From: Rikenellaceae bacterium
Lineage (GTDB): Bacteria > Bacteroidota > Bacteroidia > Bacteroidales > Rikenellaceae
Direction of reading: 5' to 3'
Length of the DNA stretch: 64,000 nt
NCBI GenBank assembly: GCA_017463585.1
Contig: JAFTOX010000004.1
Location: 248,001-312,000, forward strand
The notes under the pieces are model-generated. The model worked only from the letters and a program-made list of their open reading frames with translations, searched no databases and was not told the DNA's origin. How positions within the stretch are numbered: position 1 is the stretch's first letter; every line of letters begins with the position of its first letter. Made by a program: the position numbers and the translations under genes. Positions 1-10,161 of the stretch are shown here, one piece after another.

Positions 1-3000
1 GAAGCGACTGATCGAGATCAAGGCTCCCGAGGTGATCCTGCGCAACGAGAAGCGTATGTTGCAGGAGGCAGTGGATTCGCTGTTCGACAACTCGCGTAAG
101 AGCAACGCCGTTAAGAGCGAGAGCAACCGCCCGTTGAAGTCGCTGAGCGACTCGTTGAAGGGTAAGCAGGGTCGCTTCCGTCAGAACTTGCTCGGTAAGC
201 GTGTCGATTACTCGGCTCGTTCGGTAATCGTCGTTGGTCCCGAGTTGAAGATGCACGAGATGGGTATTCCGAAGGATATGGCGGCAGAGCTTTACAAGCC
301 CTTCGTAATCCGTAAGCTCATCGAGCGCGGCGTGGTTAAGACCGTTAAGTCAGCTAAGAAGATCATTGATAGAAAGGATCCCGTAATCTGGGACATCTTG
401 GAGAACGTTATCAAGGGTCATCCCGTATTGATGAACCGTGCTCCGACCCTGCACCGTCTGGGTATTCAGGCATTCCAGCCCAAGTTGATCGAGGGTAAGG
501 CAATGCAGTTGCACCCGCTGTCGTGTACCGCGTTCAACGCGGACTTCGACGGCGACCAGATGGCAGTCCATCTGCCGCTGGGCAATGCAGCAATCTTGGA
601 GGCTCAGATGTTGATGCTGGGTTCGCACAACGTCCTGAACCCTGCTAACGGTGCGCCTATTACCGTACCTTCGCAGGATATGGTCCTCGGTCTGTACTAT
701 ATCACCAAGCCCAAACCCGGTGCTAAGGGCGAAGGTCTGGTGTTCTACGGTCCCGAGGAGGCAATCATCGCTTACAACGAGGGTCGTGCCGAGTTGCACG
801 CAAAGGTTCGTTGCGTAGTTGATGATCTCGACGCTGAGGGCAACCCGATCCGCGATTTGAAGGAGACCACCATCGGTCGAATTATGTTCAACCAGGTTGT
901 ACCTAAGGAGGTTGGCTATATCAACGAGCTGCTGACCAAGCGTTCGTTGCGCGATATCATTGCAGTGGTGATGAAGAAGGCAGGTGCCGATAAGGTGGCT
1001 AACTTCTTGGACGACATCAAGGCAATGGGTTACCGTATGGCATTCCAGGGCGGTCTGTCGTTTAACCTCGACGCAGTGATTATCCCCGAGGAGAAGGCTG
1101 CGCTGGTGCAGAAGGGCTACGAGATGGCCGACGACATCGCCGAGAGCTACAATATGGGTCTTATCACCAACAACGAGCGATACAATCAGGTTATCGACGT
1201 TTGGACTAAGATCAATAACGAGCTGACCAAGGCCGTAACCAAGACCCTGACCGAGGATATGGACGGTTTCAACCCCGTTTATATGATGCTGGATTCGGGT
1301 GCTCGTGGTTCGAAGGAGCAGATTCGTCAGTTGAGCGGTATGCGTGGTCTGATGGCTAAGCCCCAGAAGAGTGGTGCCGAAGGCGGTCAGGTCATCGAGA
1401 ACCCGATTTTGTCGAACTTTAAGGAGGGTCTGTCGGTGTTGGAGTACTTCATTTCGACCCACGGTGCTCGTAAGGGTTTGGCGGATACGGCGTTGAAGAC
1501 CGCAGACGCAGGTTACCTGACTCGTCGATTGGTAGATGTTGCTCAGGACGTGATCATCAATGAGGAGGATTGCGGTACGCTGCGCGGTCTGGTTGCAACC
1601 GCAATCAAGAAGAATGAGGACGTGGTTCAGACGCTCTATGAGCGCATCTTGGGTCGCGTGGCTCTGAACGATGTATATCACCCCATCACCGGTGAGCTGC
1701 TCTGCGCAGCAGGTCAGGAGATCACCGAGTCGATCGCCGAGGCAATCGAGAAGTCGCCGCTGGAACAGGTCGAGATCCGTTCGGTGCTGACTTGCGAGGC
1801 TCGCCACGGTGTCTGCGCGAAGTGCTACGGTCGCAACCTGGCAACGGCGCGTATGGTTCAGAAGGGTGAGGTTGTCGGCGTCATCGCTGCACAGTCGATC
1901 GGTGAGCCCGGTACTCAGCTGACACTGCGTACGTTCCACGTCGGTGGTGTTGCAGGCGGTACTACGGTCGAGACCAACGTCATCTCGAAGTACGAGGGTC
2001 GTTTGGAGATCGACGAGTTGCGTACGGTTAAGACCAAGAACGATAAGGGCGAGGAGGTAAATGTGGTAATCAGCCGCCAGTCGGAGTTCCGCATTGTCAA
2101 TCCCGCAACCGATATTACACTCTACACTCACGCTCTGCCCTATGGTGCAACGCTGTTTATGCAGGACGGTGCCGAGGTTAAGAAGGGCGATCTGATCTGC
2201 GAGTGGGATCCCTACAACGCAGTTATCATCTCGGAGTTCGAGGGTAAGGTTGCCTTCGAGAACGTTATCGAGGGTGTAACCTACCGCGATGAGTCGGACG
2301 AGCAGACAGGTCTGCGCGAGAAGGTTGTTATCGAGTCGAAGGACAAGAATAAGAACCCGATCATCAAGATCGTCGATAAGAGCGGTGTTGAGCAGAAACA
2401 GTACAACTTGCCCGTTTCGGCACACATCGTTGTTAAGGAGAATGCCAAGATCAAGGCAGGCGATATTCTGATCAAGATTCCGCGTGTTGTTGGTAAGGCA
2501 GGCGATATCACCGGAGGTCTGCCGCGTGTTACCGAGCTGTTCGAGGCTCGTAACCCGTCGAACCCCGCAATCGTATCGGAGATCGATGGCGAGATCACAT
2601 TCGGTAAGATCAAGCGCGGTAACCGCGAGATTGTTGTAACGTCGAAGGACGGTGAGGTACGTAAGTATCTGGTACCCCTGTCGCGTCAGATCCTGGTTCA
2701 GGAGAACGACTACGTGAAGGCTGGTATGGCACTGTCGGACGGCGCGATCACCCCGAGCGACATTCTGCGTATCCTCGGTCCTACGAAGGTTCAGGAGTAT
2801 ATCGTGAACGAGGTTCAGGACGTATATCGTATGCAGGGTGTGAAGATCAACGACAAGCACTTCGAGGTTATCGTTAGCCAGATGATGAACAAGGTTCAGA
2901 TTGATGATCCGGGCGACACCCGCTTCTTCGAGAACCAGGTTGTCGATAAGTGGGAGTTTATGGAGGTCAATGACGAGCTCTACGACAAGGTTGTTGTAAC

Positions 3001-3382
3001 CGATGCTGGCGACAGCGACGAGGTACAGCCGGGTCAGATCATCACGGTTCGTCGTCTGCGCGACCTGAACTCGGTACTCAAACGTAAGGATTTGAAGGCA
3101 GTTGAGGTACGTGATATCGTTCCCGCAACGTCGAGCCAGATCTTGCAGGGTATCACCCGCGCGGCATTGCAGACGTCGAGCTTTATGTCGGCAGCATCGT
3201 TCCAGGAGACCACAAAGGTACTGAACGAGGCAGCGATTATGGCAAAGAGCGACCCCTTGGCAAACTTGAAGGAGAACGTAATCTGTGGCCACTTGATCCC
3301 CGCTGGTACGGGTATGCGCGACTACGACAATATGGTTGTTGGCTCGCGCGAGGAGTACGAGCAGATGGTTGCTTCGCGATAG
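1..3382 (+). CDS. rpoC: RNA polymerase subunit beta' (5' part outside window)
   Basis: Catalytic beta' subunit of RNA polymerase. The frame is open from base 2, so the first 300 or so residues, including the N-terminal zinc ribbon, lie left of the window; 1126 codons remain of about 1420 usual in Bacteroidetes. The Mg-binding NADFDGDQM motif is at 535-561. The second zinc site is visible as [11 protein letters not shown] near 1795-1830, with its partner cysteine in EEDCGT near 1565. A long C-terminal region with beta-rich insertions follows, then the usual ending. A strong terminator lies 20 bp after the stop. rpoB would be expected just upstream but cannot be seen. Identity is certain. Confidence 0.98.
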   Translation, partial: KRLIEIKAPEVILRNEKRMLQEAVDSLFDNSRKSNAVKSESNRPLKSLSDSLKGKQGRFRQNLLGKRVDYSARSVIVVGPELKMHEMGIPKDMAAELYKPFVIRKLIERGVVKTVKSAKKIIDRKDPVIWDILENVIKGHPVLMNRAPTLHRLGIQAFQPKLIEGKAMQLHPLSCTAFNADFDGDQMAVHLPLGNAAILEAQMLMLGSHNVLNPANGAPITVPSQDMVLGLYYITKPKPGAKGEGLVFYGPEEAIIAYNEGRAELHAKVRCVVDDLDAEGNPIRDLKETTIGRIMFNQVVPKEVGYINELLTKRSLRDIIAVVMKKAGADKVANFLDDIKAMGYRMAFQGGLSFNLDAVIIPEEKAALVQKGYEMADDIAESYNMGLITNNERYNQVIDVWTKINNELTKAVTKTLTEDMDGFNPVYMMLDSGARGSKEQIRQLSGMRGLMAKPQKSGAEGGQVIENPILSNFKEGLSVLEYFISTHGARKGLADTALKTADAGYLTRRLVDVAQDVIINEEDCGTLRGLVATAIKKNEDVVQTLYERILGRVALNDVYHPITGELLCAAGQEITESIAEAIEKSPLEQVEIRSVLTCEARHGVCAKCYGRNLATARMVQKGEVVGVIAAQSIGEPGTQLTLRTFHVGGVAGGTTVETNVISKYEGRLEIDELRTVKTKNDKGEEVNVVISRQSEFRIVNPATDITLYTHALPYGATLFMQDGAEVKKGDLICEWDPYNAVIISEFEGKVAFENVIEGVTYRDESDEQTGLREKVVIESKDKNKNPIIKIVDKSGVEQKQYNLPVSAHIVVKENAKIKAGDILIKIPRVVGKAGDITGGLPRVTELFEARNPSNPAIVSEIDGEITFGKIKRGNREIVVTSKDGEVRKYLVPLSRQILVQENDYVKAGMALSDGAITPSDILRILGPTKVQEYIVNEVQDVYRMQGVKINDKHFEVIVSQMMNKVQIDDPGDTRFFENQVVDKWEFMEVNDELYDKVVVTDAGDSDEVQPGQIITVRRLRDLNSVLKRKDLKAVEVRDIVPATSSQILQGITRAALQTSSFMSAASFQETTKVLNEAAIMAKSDPLANLKENVICGHLIPAGTGMRDYDNMVVGSREEYEQMVASR

Positions 3383-3402
3383 GTAATCGCCTAAATATGA
3401 GA

Positions 3403-3436
3403 AAGACGCACTCCTGCGGGGGTGCGTCTTTTTTTT
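3403..3436 (+). terminator. rpoC terminator
   Basis: Nine-base-pair perfect stem (AAGACGCAC at 3403-3411 with GTGCGTCTT at 3422-3430) followed by a run of T to 3436. Confidence 0.9.
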
Positions 3437-3458
3437 GTTTGTGCAGACACAGGGAATC

Positions 3459-3535
3459 TCATCATCGGCGGGTGGGGGGCTCGCGCAAACTTTGTTGCGC
3501 GACCCGCCGATGATGACACGCCTCGGCGAGGCGTG
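3459..3535 (+). repeat. Composite hairpin element, copy 1
   Basis: Outer stem of 15 perfect pairs (TCATCATCGGCGGGT at 3459-3473 with its complement at 3502-3516). After the left arm comes the bulge GGGGGGC (3474-3480), then an apical hairpin TCGCGCAA/TTGCGCGA (3481-3502), which runs straight into the right arm. A second hairpin, CACGCCTC-GGC-GAGGCGTG, follows with no gap (3517-3535). The element sits between the convergent terminators of rpoC and pgi. Copies 2 to 4 at 18216, 28402 and 41404 share the architecture but not the stem sequence. Confidence 0.85.
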
Positions 3536-3561
3536 GAATTTTCAAATAAATTCAAACAAAT

Positions 3562-3594
3562 AGAAAAGCCGCACTCCACGCAGGGGTGCGGCTT
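3562..3594 (-). terminator. pgi terminator
   Basis: Stem AAGCCGCAC (3566-3574) with GTGCGGCTT (3586-3594). Read on the minus strand it is followed by TTTTCTATTTG, and it lies about 40 bp after the pgi stop. Confidence 0.8.
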
Positions 3595-3627
3595 AATTGT
3601 GAATTGTGAATTGTGAATCGTGAATTG
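3595..3627. repeat. AT-rich nonamer array (AATTGTGAA type)
   Basis: About four tandem copies of the 9-mer AATTGTGAA, the last diverging. Similar arrays occur at 41341-41384 and 51363-51396, each next to a hairpin element or its remnant. Confidence 0.8.
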
Positions 3628-3631
3628 ACAA

Positions 3632-4963
3632 CTACAGGCGCTCTTTAATTGCCTTGCTCTCAGCCTCGTAGCCGGGTTTGTCGAGCAGCGCAAACATATT
3701 CTTCTTGTAGGCCTCGACACCGGGCTGATTGAAGGGATTGACGCCCAAAATGTAGCCGCTGATACCGCACGCACGCTCGAAGAAGTAGAGCAACGCACCG
3801 ATGTGGTAGGCGTTGATCTCGGGCAACTCGATGCGAATGTTGGGAACGCCACCGTCGCAGTGCGCCAGCTGAACGCCCAACTCAGCCATACGATTGACCT
3901 CCGAAATGCGCTTGCCAGCCAAGAAGTTAAGACCGTCGAGGTTCTCCTCGTCGCTCTCGATCACGATCGAGTGGTCGGGCTTGGCAACCGAAATCACAGT
4001 CTCCATCAGCATACGCTCGCCCTCCTGAATGTACTGACCCATCGAGTGCAGATCGGCCGTCAGCGTTACGCTTGCGGGGAAGATACCCTTGCCCTCTTTG
4101 CCCTCGCTCTCGCCGTAGAGCTGCTTCCACCACTCGGCAATGTATTGCAACTTAGGCTCATAGCTTGCCAGAATCTCGATCTTCTTACCCTCGGCATAGA
4201 GTGCGTTACGCACGGCTGCATACTGCGCTGCGATATTCTGCTCATAGGGAACCTTCTCGTCGGTAGCCTTCTGCATATCCTGTGCGCCACGTACCAACGC
4301 CTCGACATCGACGCCCGCAGCCGCCAGCGGCAGCAGACCTACGGGGGTCAGCACCGAGAAACGGCCACCCACGTCGTCGGGAATAACGAAGGTGGTGTAA
4401 CCCTCTTGTGTCGAGAGAGTTTTGAGTGCGCCACGCGCTTTGTCGGTTACAGCAACGATACGCTCGGCAGCCTCCGTTTTGCCATAGCGACGCTCCAACT
4501 CGGCTTTGAGAATTCGGAATGCAATCGCGGGCTCGGTCGTAGTGCCCGATTTCGAGATCACAACAACGGCCAACTCACGATCCTTAACGGCGTCGAGCAG
4601 TTCGTAGGTGTAATCCTCGCTAATGTTCTGACCTGCAAAGAGAACGATCGGATCTTTGCGGTCGCGTTTGAGCAACGAGAACGAGTTGCTCATAGCCTCC
4701 AAGACGGCCTTTGCGCCCAAGTACGAGCCGCCAATGCCGATACAAACGATCACTTCGGCCTTTGCACGCAGACGGTCGGCAGCCGCTTTCACTGCTGCGA
4801 GTTGCTCAGCGTCGATCGACGAGGGGAGCGAAACCCAACCCAAAAAGTCGTTACCTGCGCCCTCGCCACTTGCCAGCAGAGCATTCGAGCGCTCGGCAGC
4901 TGCACGCAATTCTGCGCTAACCGCAACGGCAGCCTTCGAGGTGTCTAATTTGATGAAATTCAT
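3632..4963 (-). CDS. pgi: Glucose-6-phosphate isomerase
   Basis: Interconverts glucose-6-phosphate and fructose-6-phosphate in the cytoplasm. The protein has 443 residues, the short form found in Firmicutes and Bacteroidetes rather than the 550-residue enterobacterial form. The SIS-fold signature is seen as [13 protein letters not shown] near residues 73-85 and [13 protein letters not shown] near 135-147. The C-terminal half carries the [13 protein letters not shown] motif with the catalytic-region lysine. It starts 4 bp after the gpsA stop, so the two genes form an operon transcribed from the gpsA promoter. The link supplies hexose phosphate and glycerol-3-phosphate metabolism. Confidence 0.96.
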   Translation of the reverse strand: MNFIKLDTSKAAVAVSAELRAAAERSNALLASGEGAGNDFLGWVSLPSSIDAEQLAAVKAAADRLRAKAEVIVCIGIGGSYLGAKAVLEAMSNSFSLLKRDRKDPIVLFAGQNISEDYTYELLDAVKDRELAVVVISKSGTTTEPAIAFRILKAELERRYGKTEAAERIVAVTDKARGALKTLSTQEGYTTFVIPDDVGGRFSVLTPVGLLPLAAAGVDVEALVRGAQDMQKATDEKVPYEQNIAAQYAAVRNALYAEGKKIEILASYEPKLQYIAEWWKQLYGESEGKEGKGIFPASVTLTADLHSMGQYIQEGERMLMETVISVAKPDHSIVIESDEENLDGLNFLAGKRISEVNRMAELGVQLAHCDGGVPNIRIELPEINAYHIGALLYFFERACGISGYILGVNPFNQPGVEAYKKNMFALLDKPGYEAESKAIKERL

Positions 4964-4967
4964 TTGT

Positions 4968-5975
4968 TTATATAAGTTTTGTTGTTAATATTTTCATTGC
5001 TGTGCGGGGGCGGATCTTGCGGTAGAGGATATCGTAAACCGCGTCGGCAATAGGCATTTCGACCCCATAGCGCTTATTGACGTGGCGGATACACTCCGAC
5101 GCAAAATAACCCTCGGCAACCATACCCAGCTGCAACTGCGCCGCAGCCACCGAGTGACCGCGACCGATCATCATTCCGAAGCGGCGGTTACGCGAGAAGA
5201 GCGAGTAACCCGTAACCAGAAGGTCGCCCAAGTATGCCGACGCACGTGATTGACGATCAGCGGGATAGGTTTCGTTCAAGAATCGCTCCATCTCGATCGA
5301 CGAGTTGGCCAGCAGCACGGCGATGAAGTTGTCGCCGTAGCCCAAACCCGCCGCAATGCCGACCGCGATTGCGTAGATATTTTTCAGTACCGTAGCATAT
5401 TCAATGCCGTAGATGTCCGATGAGGTGACCGTGCGAATGTAGTCGGTGGTGAATTTGCCACGCAGCACCTCGGTGTCCTCGGCATCGCTGCAAACAACGG
5501 TCAGATACGACAGATGTTCGAGTGCAACCTCCTCGGCGTGGCACGGACCTGTAACGATGCCGATACGACCGAACGGAATCGAATATTGTTGGTTAAAATA
5601 TTCAGCCACAGTTACATAATCATCGGGAATGATGCCCTTGATCGCCGATACGATGAACTTGTCGTCGAGCGATTCGGTGAGCGGTTCGAGTGTCTTTTTG
5701 AGGTATGCCGACGGGGTAGCCATCACGATGATATCGGCCTCACGAACGACCTTGTTGATGTCGTCGCTGATGTCGAGTTTCGAGAGGTTGAGTGCGGCGT
5801 CGCTCAGGTATTTGGGATTGCGCTCCTCGGCCAGCACACCCTCGGCTACGGCGGGGTTGCCGATCAGCCAGCCGACGCGCTGTTCGTTCTCGCAAAGTAT
5901 CTTGACAATTGCGGTCGCCCAACTGCCGTAACCGATCACGGCGCAACGGGCGTTACTATCTAATTTCAAACTCAT
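4968..5975 (-). CDS. gpsA: NAD(P)-dependent glycerol-3-phosphate dehydrogenase
   Basis: Reduces dihydroxyacetone phosphate to sn-glycerol-3-phosphate for phospholipid synthesis. The product has 335 residues from the ATG at 5975. An in-frame TTG 12 bp upstream (5987) is possible but less likely. The Rossmann loop is visible as [10 protein letters not shown] near residues 13-22, slightly off the usual GxGxxG. SAIKGI (near 112) and [10 protein letters not shown] (near 145) match the NAD-GPDH family; GPCHAEE carries the usual glycine-proline step with cysteine in place of serine. It is the first gene of the gpsA-pgi operon and diverges from purH. Confidence 0.93.
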   Translation of the reverse strand: MSLKLDSNARCAVIGYGSWATAIVKILCENEQRVGWLIGNPAVAEGVLAEERNPKYLSDAALNLSKLDISDDINKVVREADIIVMATPSAYLKKTLEPLTESLDDKFIVSAIKGIIPDDYVTVAEYFNQQYSIPFGRIGIVTGPCHAEEVALEHLSYLTVVCSDAEDTEVLRGKFTTDYIRTVTSSDIYGIEYATVLKNIYAIAVGIAAGLGYGDNFIAVLLANSSIEMERFLNETYPADRQSRASAYLGDLLVTGYSLFSRNRRFGMMIGRGHSVAAAQLQLGMVAEGYFASECIRHVNKRYGVEMPIADAVYDILYRKIRPRTAMKILTTKLI

Positions 5976-5999
5976 TACGTGCTTCAAATAAATGTGCTA

Positions 6000-6007
6000 C
6001 AAATTTA
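6000..6007 (-). promoter_or_regulatory. -7 box of the gpsA-pgi promoter
   Basis: CAAATTTA on the plus strand reads TAAATTTG on the minus strand, matching the Bacteroidetes TAnnTTTG box. It lies 24 bp upstream of the gpsA ATG. A -33 TTTG is not obvious. Confidence 0.55.
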
Positions 6008-6051
6008 GAAAAAATTGCGCGAACTATGGTAATAATTCGCTGACTTTTTTC

Positions 6052-6059
6052 TACCTTTG
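6052..6059 (+). promoter_or_regulatory. -7 box of the purH promoter
   Basis: TACCTTTG matches TAnnTTTG and lies 36 bp upstream of the purH start codon. The -33 element is poor. Confidence 0.6.
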
Positions 6060-6095
6060 TCGGATAGAATTGCAAATAATTAAAACTCAAGAATA

Positions 6096-7622
6096 GTGAA
6101 AAAGATTAAAAGCGCACTGATCTCGGTCTTTTATAAAGACGGATTGGGCGAAATAGTTAAGACATTGGCCGCCGGCGGGGTTAAATTGTATTCGACCGGT
6201 GGTACGTTGGCTTTCATCGAATCGCTCGGTTTGGAGGCTACGGCTGTTGAGGATCTGACGGGCTATCCCTCGATCTTGGGTGGTCGCGTCAAGACTCTGC
6301 ACCCCAGCGTGTTCGGTGGTATCTTGGGTCGTCGTGACAACGAGGGCGACCGCGAGCAGATGGCTAAGTATGCTATCCCCGAAATCGATCTGGTTATCGT
6401 TGATCTCTACCCCTTCGAGCAGACCGTGGCAAGCGGCGCCGAGGAGCAGGCTATCATCGAGAAGATCGACATCGGTGGTATCTCGCTGATTCGTGCTGCG
6501 GCTAAGAACTACAAGGATACACTGATCGTTCCTTCGGTTGTGATGTATGGCGAGTTGCTCGCAATGTTGAAGGAGCAGGAGTGCTCGACCACCATCGAGC
6601 AGCGTCGTCGTTTTGCGGCTCTGGCGTTCAGCGTCAGTTCGCACTACGATAGCGCAATCTTCAACTACTTCAACCGCACCGAGAAGATCGACGCTATGCG
6701 TATGACCAACGACGGTGCGATGTCGCTGCGCTATGGCGAGAACCCCCATCAGGAGGCTGCTTTCTATGGCAAGATCGAGGATATGTTCTCGAAGTTGCAC
6801 GGCAAGGACATCTCGTACAACAACTTGCTCGATATAGACGCAGCAATGGGTCTGATCAGCGAGTTCTGGGAGGGTGAGCCTACCTTCGCAATCTTGAAGC
6901 ACAACAATGCGTGCGGCGTGGCTACACGTGCGACGCTCTGCGAGGCATACGAGGCTGCGCTGGCGTGCGATCCCGTTTCGGCGTTTGGTGGCGTGCTGAT
7001 CTGCAACCGTAAGATCGACGTAGCTACCGCCGAGAAGATCAACACACTCTTCTGCGAGGTGCTGATGGCACCCTCGTTCGAGGAGGAGGCGTTGGAGATT
7101 TTGAAGAGCAAGAAGAACCGTATCCTGCTCGATCTGAAAACTATCGAGCGTCCCGAGATGACCTGCCGCTCGGTGCTGAATGGTGTGGCTGTTCAGCAGC
7201 GTGACAACAAGGTCGGTGGCGTCGATACGGAGGCTGTACAGAAGACCACGAAGGGCGTGTCGGAGGAGCAGATGAAGGATCTGATCTTCGCAAATAAGAT
7301 CGTTAAGCACTCGAAGTCGAACGCCATTGTGCTGGCTAAGGGCTCGCAGCTCTATGCAAGCGGAATTGGTCAGACCTCGCGTGTGGATTCGTTGCGTCAG
7401 GCTATCGACAAGGCTAAGTCGTTCGGTTTCGACCTGAACGGTGCGGTGATGGCAAGCGACGCCTTCTTCCCCTTCGCTGACTGCGTTGAGATCGCTCATA
7501 AGGAGGGTATCGACGCTGTGATCCAGCCCGGTGGCTCGGTTCGCGATGAGGAGAGCATCGAGTATTGCAACGCTAACGGTGTGGCGATGTTGTTCACCGG
7601 TTTGCGCCACTTCAAGCACTAA
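6096..7622 (+). CDS. purH: Bifunctional AICAR transformylase / IMP cyclohydrolase
   Basis: Catalyses the last two steps of purine synthesis, AICAR to FAICAR to IMP. The product is 508 residues, close to the family size. The N-terminal cyclohydrolase domain (about 1-195) has STGGT near 30 and GGRVKTLHP near 67. The C-terminal transformylase domain carries the catalytic KHNNACG motif near 268-274, KHSKSNAIVLAKG near 406, and the conserved ending IQPGGSVRDEE...LRHF. The start is GTG at 6096; no in-frame ATG lies close, and the protein begins at the expected place (KKIKSALISV). It is followed after 35 bp by mreB, so some read-through is possible. Confidence 0.96.
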   Translation: MKKIKSALISVFYKDGLGEIVKTLAAGGVKLYSTGGTLAFIESLGLEATAVEDLTGYPSILGGRVKTLHPSVFGGILGRRDNEGDREQMAKYAIPEIDLVIVDLYPFEQTVASGAEEQAIIEKIDIGGISLIRAAAKNYKDTLIVPSVVMYGELLAMLKEQECSTTIEQRRRFAALAFSVSSHYDSAIFNYFNRTEKIDAMRMTNDGAMSLRYGENPHQEAAFYGKIEDMFSKLHGKDISYNNLLDIDAAMGLISEFWEGEPTFAILKHNNACGVATRATLCEAYEAALACDPVSAFGGVLICNRKIDVATAEKINTLFCEVLMAPSFEEEALEILKSKKNRILLDLKTIERPEMTCRSVLNGVAVQQRDNKVGGVDTEAVQKTTKGVSEEQMKDLIFANKIVKHSKSNAIVLAKGSQLYASGIGQTSRVDSLRQAIDKAKSFGFDLNGAVMASDAFFPFADCVEIAHKEGIDAVIQPGGSVRDEESIEYCNANGVAMLFTGLRHFKH

Positions 7623-7629
7623 GAGAAAT

Positions 7630-7641
7630 TTGATTAATCAA
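7630..7641. promoter_or_regulatory. 12-bp palindrome upstream of mreB
   Basis: TTGATTAATCAA is a perfect palindrome, 16 bp before the mreB ATG and just after the purH stop. It could be an operator for the rod operon. Only the symmetry supports this. Confidence 0.3.
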
Positions 7642-7657
7642 GAAAAACACTGAAAAA

Positions 7658-8677
7658 ATGGGACTTTTTTCATTGACACAGGAGCTGGCGATGGACCTCG
7701 GTACGGCCAACACCCTGATCATACATAACGGCAAAGTCGTAGTCGATGAGCCCTCGATCGTAGCGATCGACGTTCGCACGCAGAAGGTCGTAGCGGTGGG
7801 TATGCAGGCTAAGATGATGCACGAACGTACCAACCCCAATATCCGTACAATCCGCCCGTTGAAGGACGGTGTGATTGCCGATTTTACCGCTGCCGAGATG
7901 CTGATTCGCGGTCTGGTCAATAAGGTGAAGACCAATGGCCACCTCTTCTCGCCCTCGCTCAAAATGGTGATCGGTATCCCCTCGGGCTCGACCAACGTCG
8001 AGATCCGTGCGGTGCGCGACTCGGCTGACCGTGCAGGTGGTCGTGAGGTATATATGATTTTCGAGCCTATGGCCGCTGCGCTGGGTGCAGGTCTGGACGT
8101 TGAGGCGCCGATGGGTAATATGGTTATCGACATCGGTGGTGGAACGTCGGAGATCGCTTGTATCTCGTTGGGTGGTCTGGTTCACTCGGAGAGTATCAAT
8201 GTTGCGGGCGACGTGTTTACGAGCGACATTCAGTCGTACGTTCGTCAGCAGCACAATATCCGTATCGGTGAGCGTACCGCCGAGCAGATCAAGTGCGCAA
8301 TCGGTGCAGCTGTTTCGGAGCTGGACGAGGAGCCCGAACCGTTCGAGATTACGGGTCCCAACCTGCTGACGGCTCTGCCTCAGACGGTTACGCTGACCTA
8401 CAAGGAGATCGCTTACGCGTTGGAGAAGTCGCTCGTTAAGCTGGACGCAGCGCTGATGAAGGTGCTCGAAGAGATGCCGCCCGAGTTGTATAGCGACGTG
8501 GTGAAGAACGGTATCTACCTGACGGGTGGTGGCGCGTTGATCAAGGGTCTGGCAAAGCGTCTGAACGCAAAGACCAACCTGCCGTTCATCGTAGCCGAGG
8601 ATCCTCTGCGTGCCGTTGTTCGTGGTACGGGTATCGCGTTGAAGAACGTCAACCGCTTCTCGTTCCTGATGCGATAA
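7658..8677 (+). CDS. mreB: Rod-shape actin MreB
   Basis: Bacterial actin that forms membrane-associated filaments and guides lateral wall synthesis. At 339 residues the length is normal. It shows the phosphate-1 motif MDLGTANTLI (residues 12-21), phosphate-2 motif VIDIGGGTSEIA (about 156-167) and the adenosine motif LTGGGALIKGL (about 288). It begins the mreB-mreC-mreD-mrdA-rodA operon, in the order usual for Bacteroidetes. The N-terminal amphipathic stretch MGLFSLTQEL fits membrane binding. Confidence 0.97.
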   Translation: MGLFSLTQELAMDLGTANTLIIHNGKVVVDEPSIVAIDVRTQKVVAVGMQAKMMHERTNPNIRTIRPLKDGVIADFTAAEMLIRGLVNKVKTNGHLFSPSLKMVIGIPSGSTNVEIRAVRDSADRAGGREVYMIFEPMAAALGAGLDVEAPMGNMVIDIGGGTSEIACISLGGLVHSESINVAGDVFTSDIQSYVRQQHNIRIGERTAEQIKCAIGAAVSELDEEPEPFEITGPNLLTALPQTVTLTYKEIAYALEKSLVKLDAALMKVLEEMPPELYSDVVKNGIYLTGGGALIKGLAKRLNAKTNLPFIVAEDPLRAVVRGTGIALKNVNRFSFLMR

Positions 8678-8708
8678 GCTCAGGGTGCGGGATTTGCAAT
8701 AATCTGAT

Positions 8709-8740
8709 AGACAGGTGCATACATTGCTATGCGCCTGTCT
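8709..8740 (+). other. Hairpin between mreB and mreC
   Basis: AGACAGGTGCATA (8709-8721) pairs with TATGCGCCTGTCT (8728-8740), 13 pairs with one G-U, loop CATTGC. No T-run follows, so full termination is unlikely. It may protect or separate the mreB message from the rest of the operon. Confidence 0.6.
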
Positions 8741-8781
8741 TGGGTTAAATGCCCGAATGTCTTTGAATCAAAAACTTAGAG

Positions 8782-9624
8782 ATGTTAAAACTCGTTGAGT
8801 TCATAAAGAAGGTCTATTTGCCGTTGCTGTTTGTGGTGTTGGAGATCGTGGCGATCCACTACTACGCCCACTCGAACAGCTATGCTGAGGCTCGTCTGCT
8901 GGCAACGTCGAACAGTTTGGTCGGCGGTGTCTATGGCTCGATCTCGGGCGTGGGCGAGTACTTCGGACTGCGCAAACGCAACCGTGTGCTGTTGGAGGAG
9001 ATGGCCGAGTTGCAGAACGAATTGACACGCTACCGTGAGACGGCGGTCTATGACGAGCTCGATTCGCTCGGCGCGGAGATCGAAACTCAATACTCGTATA
9101 TGACCGCCCGCGTGGTGCGCAATACGGTGAGCCGTCAGCATAACTTCCTGACGCTCAATAAGGGTCTGCGTGACGGCGTGGTGACCGATATGGCGGTGAT
9201 TACGCCCGATGGTGCAATGGTGGGCTACGTTGTGAGCTGCTCGGAGCGCTATGCGGTGGCGATTTCGATCCTCAATACGGCGTTCAATGCCAGCGGAAAG
9301 TTGGCGGGCGACGGTCACTCGGGCTCGATCTATTGGGAGGGCTTCGACTCGCACCGCGTCAAGATGCACGAGTTGTCGAAATATGCCCCCGTCGAGGTGG
9401 GCGATACGATCGTCTCGACCGGTTATTCGCACTTCTTCCCCGAGGATATCACGATCGGTTACGTCGAGCGTATGGAGGTCGATGAGCCGACATCGTCGTT
9501 CAAGTTGGAGCTGCGTCTGGCGGCCGATATGACCCGTCTGCACGATGTGCTGCTGATCAAAAATATCGATATTTACGAGCTGAATGCATTGGAGGCTGAG
9601 GCCGATTCGTTGTTCAGATATTGA
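8782..9624 (+). CDS. mreC: Rod-shape determining protein MreC
   Basis: Scaffold that links MreB to the periplasmic wall synthases. It has 280 residues: a membrane segment at about 10-30 (YLPLLFVVLEIVAIHYY), then a coiled-coil around 65-95, then the two-barrel MreC domain with NTVSRQHNFLTLNKG near 111-125 and the GMAV-type loop as DMAVITPDGAMVGYV. It lies 104 bp after mreB, with a hairpin in the gap, and 15 bp before mreD. Confidence 0.95.
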   Translation: MLKLVEFIKKVYLPLLFVVLEIVAIHYYAHSNSYAEARLLATSNSLVGGVYGSISGVGEYFGLRKRNRVLLEEMAELQNELTRYRETAVYDELDSLGAEIETQYSYMTARVVRNTVSRQHNFLTLNKGLRDGVVTDMAVITPDGAMVGYVVSCSERYAVAISILNTAFNASGKLAGDGHSGSIYWEGFDSHRVKMHELSKYAPVEVGDTIVSTGYSHFFPEDITIGYVERMEVDEPTSSFKLELRLAADMTRLHDVLLIKNIDIYELNALEAEADSLFRY

Positions 9625-9639
9625 TTTGTGTAAAGAGTT

Positions 9640-10161
9640 ATGATGCGTCAAATTATAGAGTATGCGCTGCTGTTCTTGGTGCTGGTGTTGTTGCAGGTCT
9701 TCCTGTTCAGCAACCTGGAACTGAGCGTCTATCTCAATCCGTTGGTTTATATTGCGTTCATCATTCTTCTGCCGATCGAGGCGGCGCCCGTTGTGGTGCT
9801 CGGCTTGGGTCTGCTGACGGGCATGGTGATGGACGTGGCAATGGGTGCGGCGGGGTTGAATACCCTCGCAACGCTGCCCGTGGCATTTCTGCGTGGGCCG
9901 CTGTTGCGACTGACCTGCTCGAAGGATAGCGTGTCGGACGGTGGTGTGCCGTCGGTGCACCGTCTGGGTGTGCTGGGCTTTGTGCGCTATGTGGTGGCGG
10001 CGGTGGTGTTGCACTCGCTGGTTTACTTCACGATGGAGTGCGCTACGTTCGACTACTTCCACCTCACGCTGCTGCGCACGCTGGTCAGTGGCGTGGTTAC
10101 GGTGGCGGTGATCTACTTCACATCGAAGATATTTAACTCGCAAGTGGCTCGTGTGTTATGA
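9640..10161 (+). CDS. mreD: Rod-shape determining protein MreD
   Basis: Small integral membrane partner of MreC in the elongasome. 173 residues with about five hydrophobic segments, the first at residues 7-27 (ALLFLVLVLLQVFLFSN). Two adjacent ATG codons (9640, 9643) could both serve. The stop overlaps the mrdA start as ATGA at 10158-10161, which suggests translational coupling. Sequence conservation of MreD is low, so position in the operon and topology carry much of the call. Confidence 0.9.
   Translation: MMRQIIEYALLFLVLVLLQVFLFSNLELSVYLNPLVYIAFIILLPIEAAPVVVLGLGLLTGMVMDVAMGAAGLNTLATLPVAFLRGPLLRLTCSKDSVSDGGVPSVHRLGVLGFVRYVVAAVVLHSLVYFTMECATFDYFHLTLLRTLVSGVVTVAVIYFTSKIFNSQVARVL

Noticed and set aside
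350..3292. 980-codon open frame antisense to rpoC
   Set aside because: Frame is a by-product of the biased codon use of rpoC; the translation has no domain or family features. The same holds for other long antisense frames, such as opposite the synthase-phosphorylase gene (32085-36563), pckA (29175-30761) and the GT4-GH57 genes (38753-41344).
3422..3616. 64-codon frame between rpoC and pgi
   Set aside because: It consists of terminators and hairpin repeat sequence.
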